Below, in pieces: positions 1 to 10,129 of a stretch of 64,000 nucleotides of DNA (the first letter of the stretch is position 1; every line of letters starts with the position of its first letter). Origin of the DNA: Eleginops maclovinus (taxonomy: Eukaryota; Chordata; Actinopteri; Perciformes; Eleginopidae); assembly GCF_036324505.1 (NCBI RefSeq), contig NC_086349.1, positions 27,678,259 through 27,742,258 on the forward strand, written 5' to 3'. The notes under the pieces were generated by a model. The model did no database searches. It saw only the letters and a list, made by a program, of their open reading frames with translations, and was not told the origin of the DNA. The translations under genes were made by a program, and so were the position numbers.

Positions 1-418
1 TCTGCTTCTTCTTCTTCTTCTTCAGCTGCACACTGACTGGAAAATGAATCAGACGATGTGATAAACCTGCTAAAATATAACAAGCAGTAACTGTCCATGT
101 CAATTATTTAAAATAAAGCTCCCCTACATCAGGTCTTTTTGGAAAAGCCACCAAGAGGAAAATTCATTTCAAAAAAGGATTTAGAGGATTTCTTCTCTAA
201 GAGTTTTGTGTGCATGGTTTCTGTTATATTATTAGTGCATATCTTTAGTGATTAGTGGCTGCCAGTGGTGCTCTTGTCCTGCAGCAGTCTATAATTACTA
301 ATCAAATGTGCACATGAATATAAATCCTTAGGTTTCTCAGAAAGCAGCAGGGGTTAGCAACAGATGACGTCCTTCACGCCCTCCTCAGAGTTTAACCCTG
401 CGTTTCTGTCTCCTGCAG
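1..418 (+). other. pym1: intron of pym1 (upstream exons outside window)
   Basis: This AT-rich non-coding stretch ends in a pyrimidine-rich acceptor (tctcctgcag, ending at 418) directly before the PYM1 coding exon. It opens with a short CTT run. Nothing else recognisable is in it. Confidence 0.7.
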
Positions 419-887
419 CTATGAAAACAAGTTTGTGAAGTTCTTCAAGGGTAAACCCGACCTTCCTCCGGGGATGAGTGCATCTGAGTCTCAGCAGCAG
501 AAGCCCCCGGGCGGTGGGGGGGGCGACACCGACACCTCCGGCCTCTCCAAGTCGGCCAAACGCAACATGAAGCGCAAAGAGAAGCGGAAGCAGCAGCAGC
601 CGGACGGAGAAGTGGACGCTGTGAGCGACGCCGTGGAGAACGTGTCCATCTCAGAGGACGCTAACGAGAAGACGCCAGTGTCTAATCCGCCCGACGACAG
701 CGCCTCAGCTGCAGCAGAGAGGGTGAAGAAGCTGAAAAACCTGAAGAAGAAGCTGCGGCAGGCAGAGGACCTGCAGCAGAAAGTGGACTCAGGAGAAATC
801 ACCGAGCCGACCAAGGACCAGCAGGAGAAGCTGTCCCGGGTTAAGACCCTACGGGAGGAGATCCTGCAGCTGGAGCGGGACTCCTGA
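419..887 (+). CDS. pym1: PYM1 (partner of Y14 and Mago) homologue, 3' terminal exon, partial
   Basis: PYM (WIBG) binds the Mago-Y14 heterodimer and the small ribosomal subunit and helps remove exon junction complexes from mRNA in the cytoplasm. The exon starts after the acceptor at 418. Its first base completes a codon from the missing upstream exon, and it then reads [18 protein letters not shown], matching the segment just after the N-terminal Mago-Y14-binding region of vertebrate PYM1. Next come the family block [19 protein letters not shown], a low-complexity acidic linker, and a C-terminal coiled-coil segment ([18 protein letters not shown]) ending in LERDS and TGA at 885-887. The N-terminal Mago-Y14-binding exons lie left of the window, so the gene is only partial here. 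A glycine run encoded by a G-rich stretch near 515-522 could vary in length. The next gene on the same strand is mmp19, its neighbour in human too. Confidence 0.93.
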
Positions 888-1217
888 AGACACAAAACAG
901 ACTGGACATAAAAACTGAGAGACTGGGAACATACTCTGTCTGATCATGAACTGGGAGTGTCCGGCTCACCCGTTTATAATCTCTTTTTAAAGCCTCGCGG
1001 TGAAACCTCCGTTGGTCTCACAGCCTCAGTGTTCTGTTTGCTGTCACACACTCACTACAGATATTAAAACACACACTCCGTGTTTATCTCATTCTGATTT
1101 CAGAGGTGGGGGATTATTCAGGAAGGCTGGACCAGATGTTGGTGCTGATGTGTATTTGGTGTTTTTGCATATTTTTCTATTGTCACCAAACGTCATATAA
1201 ATACCAAAACCATTATT

Positions 1218-1223
1218 AATAAA
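1218..1223 (+). terminator. polyadenylation signal candidate for pym1
   Basis: AATAAA lies about 330 bp after the pym1 stop codon in AT-rich sequence, a plausible 3' end for the transcript. The assignment rests on position only. Confidence 0.5.
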
Positions 1224-1380
1224 TCCTACTGACGAGCTCTGAGTGAATCAGTTTCTGTATTTCTTTCATTAATAAATACATTTTATATGTTGTTAGTTTC
1301 CTAAAAATATCTGAGCAAATCATAAAGAACATCTTCACAAGTACATCAGATAAAGAGCCACACTTTAAAATAGGAAACTA

Positions 1381-1462
1381 AGGGGCGGGACATCTCTAAA
1401 TGGTTGACCAATCATAACAGAGCAGGCCAGCTAACCAATCAGAGCAGACTGGGCTCTGGTTT
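1381..1462 (+). repeat. dispersed fish repeat arm next to the 57-bp array
   Basis: The stretch from ggggcgggacatc through tggttgaccaatca to gactgggctctggtttc recurs in this window. The last 38 bases are repeated at 32197-32234, and a diverged reverse-complement copy lies at about 29470-29590. It therefore belongs to an interspersed repeat family. I cannot name the family with certainty. Confidence 0.75.
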
Positions 1463-2606
1463 CTTTAAAGTAGAGACTCTACATACTGATATACACCTGA
1501 ACATCAGCAGGAGAGGACTCTTTAAAGTAGAGACTCTACATACTGATATACACCTGAACATCAGCAGGAGAGGACTCTTTAAAGTAGAGACTCTACATAC
1601 TGATATACACCTGAACATCAGCAGGAGAGGACTCTTTAAAGTAGAGACTCTACATACTGATATACACCTGAACATCAGCAGGAGAGAACTCTTTAAAGTA
1701 GAGACTCTACATACTGATATACACCTGAACATCAGCAGGAGAGGACTCTTTAAAGTAGAGACACTACATACTGATATACACCTGAACATCAGCAGGAGAG
1801 GACTCTTTAAAGTAGAGACTCTACATACTGATATACACCTGAACATCAGCAGGAGAGGACTCTTTAAAGTAGAGACACTACATACTGATATACACCTGAA
1901 CATCAGCAGGAGAGGACTCTTTAAAGTAGAGACACTACATACTGATATACACCTGAACATCAGCAGGAGAGGACTCTTTAAAGTAGAGACTCTACATACT
2001 GACATACACCTGAACATCAGCAGGAGAGGACTCTTTAAAGTAGAGACTCTACATACTGATATACACCTGAATATCAGCAGGAGAGGACTCTTTAAAGTAG
2101 AGACACTACATACTGATATACACCTGAACATCAGCAGGAGAGGACTCTTTAAAGTAGAGACTCTACATACTGATATACACCTGAACATCAGCAGGAGAGG
2201 ACTCTTTAAAGTAGAGACTCTACATACTGATATACACCTGAACATCAGCAGGAGAGGACTCTTTAAAGTAGAGACTCTACATACTGATATACACCTGAAC
2301 ATCAGCAGGAGAGGACTCTTTAAAGTAGAGACTCTACATACTGATATAGACCTGAACATCAGCAGGAGAGGACTCTTTAAAGTAGAGACTCTACATACTG
2401 ATATACACCTGAACATCAGCAGGAGAGGACTCTTTAAAGTAGAGACACTACATACTGATATACACCTGAACATCAGCAGGAGAGGACTCTTTAAAGTAGA
2501 GACACTACATACTGATATACACCTGAACATCAGCAGGAGAGGACTCTTTAAAGTAGAGACTCTACATACTGATATACACCTGAACATCAGCAGGAGAGGA
2601 CTCTTT
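1462..2606 (+). repeat. 57-bp minisatellite, about 20 copies
   Basis: The unit begins tttaaagtagagac and runs through ctacatactgatatacacc to gcaggagaggactc. It repeats about 20 times with very few differences, mainly an alternating gagactct/gagacact site. Because 57 is a multiple of three and the unit lacks stops in one frame on each strand, it gives long open frames in both directions. These have no start context, no splice sites and no family similarity, so I read them as a by-product of the repeat. Confidence 0.95.
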
Positions 2607-3235
2607 GAATTTCGGATGAATCCGGGGTTAATTTGAACCTGCGGTTGATTTAGAAAGTGTCTGCTTTCTCTGTCTGAGTTTTATCGGAGTGGGAAGGAGG
2701 CGTTCTGTCTCTGCAGGATTTGCAGCGATGGTTAAACGTGGGGGGGGGGGGGGGGGGATTGTTTTTCCCTATTTTGTGAACATTGTAATTATCTGATGTT
2801 TCCCGGAGGAATGGTGGTGAGTTGTTTTCCTCAGGGGTCTGAAACCACGTGTCACAAATCATAAACGAATCACGTCTTTAACTTTGGGAAATGGTGTTCC
2901 TGCAGAGTGGATATCTGGTTGTCTCCCACCCTCTCACATTACTGGTTCATAGTGCCCCCCTCACAGGCGCTGTGCAGAGACTTCCTTTGACGTAAACACA
3001 ATGATTCGGATGTGGTTCTGAAGCTCTGTACTGGGTTTATGTGCTGGTGTCCGGAGGCGTGACGCTGTGTGAAATATGTGTTTGGTTTTCTGTTTTGCAC
3101 ACATCACATTCCTCTTAAAGGTTTGTGATGTGGTCTTGGCGCAGACACTATAAAAACTCCATCTCTAAACTGAACCACTCCGGAGGACGAGGCTCAGAGA
3201 CTGGACTGGTTTACCATTATCATTATTAATCAGTG
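2607..3235. other. intergenic region and 5' flank of mmp19
   Basis: No gene is seen. A poly-G run lies at about 2740-2757. The last 200 bases precede the mmp19 start and contain the sequence actataaaaactcc near 3148, which could be a TATA-type promoter element about 90 bp upstream of the start codon. That role is inferred from position only. Confidence 0.4.
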
Positions 3236-6200
3236 ATGGGAAACATGGAGTACCTGCTGGAGCTGACGGGGCTTCTGGCTGTGCTGACGACAGCTGCTTC
3301 TGCTGGACTGAGAGCAGAGGAAGTCACAGGAGCTGTGGTGAGGAAACAGGAAAGGGAATTTAATGAGATGTAAATACAGCTGCAAATAATCTGCGAATTC
3401 AAGAGCTTCTTTTAACAGGGAGTTGTTTCTAAAGACAATTTAGACAAGATTAACATTTCATATATGCAGGTTTCTTTATCAAACTGTTGCACTAGAGTTT
3501 TGTACAATAAATACAGTTATTTAGAATAAATACTAAGAATTCCCTATCCATCCAGCTATACCATACACAAATATTGCGCAACAATGAAAGAAAATGTTTA
3601 GCTTTATTAATTTAATGATAAATAACTACTGCTGTTTTCTTTCTGTAATTGTATTATTATTATTACAATTGTATACAAGACTTAATAATATAATAAATAT
3701 ACTTTAGCAATTCCCTAAGCCAAACATAATAATATTAATTATTTATAATATTTCATTAATATATGATCATTTAATACTACTTAACATTAACAAATAAAAT
3801 AAACAATAAATTGTAATATGTACCATATTTTATTATTATTGTATTTTATATTTTATATTATTATTATATTATATTATTATATTTTATATTATTATTATTA
3901 TATTGTATATTATTATTATTTTATATTATTATTATTATTTTATATTATTATATTTTATATTATTATTATTATATTTTATATTATTATTATTTTATATTAT
4001 TATATTTTATATTATTATTATATTTTATATTATTATTATTTTATATTATTATATTTTATATTATTATTATTATTATTATATTTTATATTATTATTATTTT
4101 ATATTATTATATTTTATATTATTATTATTTTATATTTTATATTATTATATTTTATATTATTATTATTTTATATTATTATATTTTATATTATTATATTTTA
4201 TATTATTATATTTTATATTATTATTATTATTATTATATTTTATATTATTATTATTTTATATTATTATATTTTATATTATTATATTATTATATTATTATTA
4301 TTATATTTTATATTATTATTATTATTATTATATTATTATTATTATTATATTTTATATTTTTATATTATTATTACTATTATTATATTATTATTATTATTAT
4401 ATTTTATATTTATATTATTATTATATTTTATATTATTATTATTTTATTATTATTATTATTATATTTTATATTATTATATTTTATATTATTATAATTATAT
4501 TATTATTATTATATTTTATATTATTATATTTTATATTATTATTATTATTATTATTATTATATTTTATATTATTATATTTTATATTATTATTATTATCATC
4601 ATTATTATTATTATATTTCTTTTACCTTTTTTAAATGTTTTACATGTTGGGTAAATAATGCTCTTTCTTTTCTAATTATCTTCTTTCATACATTTAAAAA
4701 AAGGAAATGTTTTTATAGTGCACTCCCATAGAAGTAATTGACCCAAATCCTTCTTCCTCTAGTTTACTTCTTAACGGGTTGTCTCTCTTCAGGCGTATTT
4801 AAAGAAGTATGGCTACCTGCACCCCCCGCTGGACAGGGAAGGCCCAACCCCTGCGCCTCAGGAGTTAAAGGCCGCCCTCAGGTGACTTTACTTCAGACAT
4901 CCTAATGTTGGCTTCATATTTCCACGTTTGTTCGGTCAAACCAAACGACGTCTTCCTCTCAGAGAGTTTCAGAAAGCAACGGAGCTGCAGGTCTCAGGGC
5001 GAGTGGACGCAGCGACGGTGAGGATGATGAGTAGAGCTCGCTGTGGAGAGGAAGACTCCTTCAGCGACAGGTTCCACCGATACAGAGTCCTGGGTAACTC
5101 ACGCGTCTCACTCACTCCCAATCAAAAGCAGAATTACACTACTATGACCTGCAGCAAAGGAGAGGTGAACATGTGGGGCTTTACCTGAGCATATTCATGT
5201 TACGCTCCTTCTGCTCCCTCTGCTCCTTCTACTCCTTCTACTTCTACTACTCCTTCTGCTCCTTCTACTCCTTCTACTTCTACTACTCCTTCTACTCCTA
5301 CTACTCCTTCTACTCCTTCTACTCCTTCTACTCCTTCTACTCCTTCTACTTCTACTACTCCTTCTACTCCTACTACTCCTTCTACTCATTCTACTTCTAC
5401 TACTCCTTCTACTCCTTCAACTCCTTCTACTTCTACTACTCCTTCTACTCCTTCTAGTTCTACTACTCCTTCTACTCCTTTTACTCCTTCTACTCCTTCT
5501 ACTTCTACTACTCCTTCTACTCCTTCTACTCCTTCTACTTCTACTACTCCTTCTACTCCTTCTACTTCTACTACTCCTTCTACTCCTTTTACTCCTTCTA
5601 CTCCTTTAATAAAGTGGGTGTTTTGGTGTATTCATCCTGTCTGATGTGAGACAGTTTGAATGGACCTCTCATCTCATGGACAAAGCGAGACGTACCATAC
5701 GTGTCCACATGAGCGTAGCTGTGTGCACAGAGTCCCTTGGTGTCTCCTGTTTGCAGGTCACTGGCGTAAGAAGATGCTGACGTACCGGATCTATAACTTC
5801 ACCCCGGACCTCGGACAGGGGAAGACTCGCCTGGCCATCCAGACGGCGTTCAGGTACTGGAGCGCGGTTTCCCCGCTGAGGTTCAGAGAGCTGCAGAGAG
5901 GACGCGCCGACATCAAGATCTCCTTCCACCGGAAAGACAAGAGCTGCCCGGTGCCCTTCGATGGGAGAGGTACCGCAGCCCGTCTGAATTCAATGGTATT
6001 GTTACTTGTGTAATGGAATCAGAGCCTTGGGAAGCGGCTGCTTTGTCCTCCACAAAACGCCTCATAACCAGGACACACATATTCAGAAGGACTTCAGAGA
6101 GACGAGTCAGACTACAAGGAGACATACAATGACCACCAAGAGACAGAACAGGACTAAAAGACACACATTCACTATAAAGAGAACCAAACGGAGACAGAAC

Positions 6201-9200
6201 AATAACACACACACACTGACCCAAACAACACACACACTGACCCAAACAACACACACACTGACCCAAACAACACACACACTGACCCAGACAACACACACAC
6301 TGACCCAAACAACATACACACACTGACCCAAACAACACACACACACACACTGACCCAAACAACACACACACTGACCCAAACAACACACACACACACTGAC
6401 CCAAACAACACACACACTGACCCAAACAACACACACACACACTGACCCAAACAACACACACACTGACCCAAACAACACACACACTGACCCAAACAACACA
6501 CACACTGACCCAAACAACACACACACACACTGACCCAAACAACACACACACACACTGACCCAAACAACACACACACTGACCCAAACAACACACACACTGA
6601 CCCAAACAACACACACACACACACACTGACCCAAACAACACACACACTGACCCAAACAACACACTGACCCAAACAACACACACACTGACCCAAACAACAC
6701 ACACATACACACTGACCCAAACAACACACACACACTGACCCAAACAACACACACACACACTGACCCAAACAACACACACACTGACCCAAACAACACACAC
6801 ACTGACCCAGACAACACACACACTGACCCAAACAACACACACACTGACCCAGACAACACACACACTGACCCAGACAACACACACACACACTGACCCAAAC
6901 AACACACACACACACTGACCCAAACGACACACACACTGACCCAAACAACACACACACTGACCCAAACAACACACACACACTGACCCAGACAACACACACA
7001 CTGACCCAGACAACACACACACTGACCCAAACAACACACACACTGACCCAGACAACACACACACTGACCCAAACAACACACACACACACTGACCCAAACA
7101 ACACACACACTGACCCAGACAACACACACACTGACAGGAAGGAGAGAGCACAGAGACCCAAACTCCTCTGTTATTCCCAGGTCACGTCCTGGCCCACGCC
7201 GACGCCCCCGAGTCGGGGCTGGTTCACTTCGACAGCGACGAGGTTTGGACGGAGGGCAAGAGCTCGGGGTCCAACCTGAGGATCGTGGCCGCCCATGAGA
7301 TCGGCCACGCTCTGGGTCTGGGTCACTCCCAGCACTACAGCGCTCTGATGGGCCCGGTCTACAACGGGTACCGGTCCGACTTCAAACTGCACCCCGACGA
7401 CATCCAGGGCATCCAGGCTCTGTACGGTGAGGTCACTAAATAATAAGAGGTTTTTGAAATGTTTGTATTTGAATTTTCTTTGATACAGCTTTCATTTGTA
7501 CTCATTTAAAATGTCCTCGTTTCTCATTTTCTTCATATTTTAATTTAGAATATTCTTTCATATTTCATTTGATGCAGTTTCAATCTTAAATATAACCTCT
7601 TATTTTTTCACGTCTTTGTGTATTTAAAATACATATATTAAAATGTCCTATTAAGCTGTTTTCATTTTCTTAATTTAATTTAATTTAAGATAAAATATTA
7701 CTTTTATTAACATTTTCTTCAATTCAGTTTTCATTTGATTTCATATTTATCTTTACGTTTCATTTTTGTATTTCTACGTTGTTTAATTGATGATTTTCTA
7801 AATGAACATTTCTTTATTTCCCCTCTTCTCTCTGAACGGTGTCAGGCTGTGTGTGTATCTACTTTTCATGTACAGTTAATAAAATGTGGTTCTTATTTTT
7901 ATTTCAAGGAAAGCCGGAGAAGCCACCTCCCCCCAAAAGGAGTCCTGCAGTAACGGGAGCCGCTCCGGACCCCTGTGGGGCCCCTGTGGATGCAGTGATG
8001 TTGGGTACAGACACTTTAATAACACATACCCTCTGCTCTGGTTTTGTTTGCTCTTATTTTATATGATCTATCTCCATTGATGTTATTAGTATTCACTTTT
8101 TACATTTATGATAACATTTGAATTACATTTGATCTTTTATTGCGTTTCTTTGAACTTCATTTGAACTCCACTTCTACGTTTGTATTTATAATTAATTAGA
8201 GATTTTTTAAATTGTATCTTTTCCTGCATGTTTCTACATTAGCATCTGATGTCTGTATTAATAATTCTATTACATTTTCTCTTTTATTGCACATTTTTAT
8301 TTTGACTAAAGTTCTGATGTTTCTCTAAATGCCTCAGTAATATCCCCGCTGTGTCGCTGCAGGTCCCCAGCAGAAGACCTTTGTGTTCAGCGGGGGGTTT
8401 GTGTGGACGGTCTCCGGCTCCGGCCACAGCCCCCCTGTCCCGACCTCCTCCCTGTGGAGGGAGCTGCCGGGGGGGCTGAACGCCGCCGTGACCTCGCAGA
8501 GGACCGGGAAGACCTACTTCCTGAAAGGTGCATTTATTCAATGACTCTTTATGCCCTCATGTTATCTCACAGTTATTATTTGACTGCACTTTTTAAATGT
8601 AATTTCTTAAGTTCATATAAATAACATTATGATAATCATTTAATCAGATAATATTCACAATATATAATAATATTTTACTGCTCATCATTATTTTTCCTGA
8701 TCTTATATATTTACATAAATCATTGAAGCGTTTAAGTGATTTATTCTTGCTGTTCCACAGAGGACAGAGTCTGGAGATACTCGGGCTTCAAACTGGACCA
8801 CGGTTTCCCCAGAAAGCTGTCCAACATCCCGGCTAACATCGACGCTGCGTTCTACCTCAGCAAGAGCAAGAAGCTCGTCTTCATCAAAGTGAGGGCCAAA
8901 CCAAAGATATACAGTACATGCATATTACTAAAATGAGTTACAGAAATGATCAGACTCCAGTTTCTTTTCTCCTATGAATAAGAAATAGGTCTTTTTGTGT
9001 TCCATCATTATTATACTTTAAGGATTACTAAAATGATTGCAGAATATTATCATTGAATTTATTAGCATTATATTTTATATTGGTATCATTCTCTTCAAAG
9101 ATAATATATTTAGAATGAATATAATTACTATTATAATTATTATAGACAGAGATGGTGGTTATTTGCAGCCCTAGTTGCCTCTTTAACTCTCCAGTATCGA

Positions 9201-9444
9201 TGTGTGATTCCAGGGCTCTGGATACTGGCAGTGGGATGAAGTCAGCACCACAGACTTCTCCTCGTACCCCCGGCCGTTATCACAGCTGTTCCCCGGGGCC
9301 CCTGGCGGCCCTGACGCCACCCTCTCCTCCTCATACGGGAACATCTACCTGTTCAAAGGCTCGCAGCTCTGGAGTGTGAAGCTGCAGAAACACGTAGAGA
9401 AACCTCAGAGCATCGCGGCGGACTGGCTGCAGTGTGACGACTGA
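3236..9444 (+). CDS. mmp19: matrix metalloproteinase-19, complete, nine exons
   Basis: Secreted zinc endopeptidase that cleaves extracellular matrix. Exons with consistent phases are 3236-3337, 4793-4881, 4963-5093, 5757-5969, 7181-7426, 7909-8004, 8363-8527, 8761-8888 and 9214-9444, giving about 466 residues (human about 508). The start [17 protein letters not shown] opens a signal peptide. The propeptide carries the cysteine switch ARCGEEDSF. The catalytic domain begins [13 protein letters not shown] and holds the zinc site [11 protein letters not shown] followed by the Met-turn region [11 protein letters not shown], typical of MMP19. A proline-rich hinge with PDPCGAP leads into the hemopexin repeats ([40 protein letters not shown]), closing with WLQCDD. 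The human protein has an additional C-terminal tail after the hemopexin domain that is absent here. pym1 and tmem198b as neighbours support MMP19. Four introns carry large tandem arrays. An AATAAA follows at 9737-9742. Confidence 0.93.
3818..4616 (+). repeat. TAT/TTA-based microsatellite array in mmp19 intron 1
   Basis: About 800 bases consist almost wholly of tattat and tattttata blocks. The array holds only A and T apart from single C interruptions near 4374 and 4597. It gives two overlapping open frames of I, L, Y and F that are not genes. Confidence 0.97.
5199..5612 (+). repeat. pyrimidine-rich CTCCTTCTA array in mmp19 intron 3
   Basis: Units of ctccttcta alternate with cttctacta, giving an almost pure pyrimidine top strand of about 400 bases. 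It lies between the mmp19 exons ending at 5093 and starting at 5757. Confidence 0.95.
6206..7134 (+). repeat. cacactgacccaaacaa array in mmp19 intron 4
   Basis: The core ctgacccaaacaac (or cccagacaac) is separated by (AC)n spacers of varying length, mostly giving 21-bp units and longer ones where the CA run is expanded. There are about 40 copies. The array ends about 45 bp before the exon carrying the zinc-binding motif. Confidence 0.96.
7427..8362 (+). other. mmp19 introns 5 and 6
   Basis: Between 7427-7908 and 8005-8362 there is AT-rich sequence with degenerate repeats of the type tttcatttgatttcatat. No further gene is visible. Confidence 0.6.
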
Positions 9445-10129
9445 AGCTCACTATATCACACAGAGAGATATCTGGGTCCCTGAGGGAGGAAGTAGAGCAT
9501 TGAATTGGGAGGAGGGGGGGTGTTGCTGTGATGGGTCCTTTTGTAAATAGGATTTTAAGAGGCCCTTGTTTGTTTTTAAATGTCTCTTGTGAGACGCTTT
9601 CTATCCAAAGCGACTTACATACACTGAGGGCAATCCCCACTCAAGGGTCTTTCCAAGGGACACAACGACATGCTGACTGCAGCGGGGACTGAACCAGCAC
9701 ACCAGCCCACTGAGCCACAGCCTCCAGCCTTTATTGAATAAAAGTACTCCAAAAACTGGACAATCAAGCTCCAGCTTTCTGTCAAATCATTTTTATTTTC
9801 CCCCATATCTCTGCTCCTTCAAAAACAAAAAAATCCTACCAACTCTTGCATCCTTCAAGCTGTCAAACTCACCTGTTCAATGTTGCTTTCAATCTCTAAT
9901 CATCACCCCCCCCCCCTAACATTTGACTCCCACTTAAGAGTAGGACTTGTGTTTGGTTGCTCTGTTCTGACTGTATGTAAAGCGTGTCTGAGAACTGGGG
10001 AAGCGCTTTATAAACCGTATGTGTTGTTAGGACTATAAAGGGTGCATGAAGAGCCTGCAAGGATGGGAGGAACTGTTCTCCCAGCAGGAGATAATTAAAG
10101 TTGATTCAGTGGAAACAGCTGTCTGACTC
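9445..10129. other. convergent intergenic region between mmp19 and tmem198b
   Basis: This is the 3' side of both genes. It holds a dispersed repeat (9597-9725), the AATAAA candidate at 9737-9742 and a short C run near 9908. No coding sequence is seen. Confidence 0.5.
9597..9725 (+). repeat. dispersed fish repeat fragment
   Basis: The stretch with ctatccaaagcgacttacat, then ccaagggacacaacgacatg and gactgaaccagcac resembles a very common teleost interspersed repeat found in 3' UTRs and introns. The family assignment is from memory. Confidence 0.55.

Noticed and set aside
1404..2636. 410-codon open frame of repeated FKVETLHTDIHLNISRR units
   Set aside because: It is the translation of a 57-bp minisatellite. 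The opposite strand is equally open, and there are no splice sites or family similarity.
5913..7161. Cysteine-rich [11 protein letters not shown] frames on the minus strand
   Set aside because: They come from the cacactgaccc array in an mmp19 intron and run antisense to the exon at 5757-5969.
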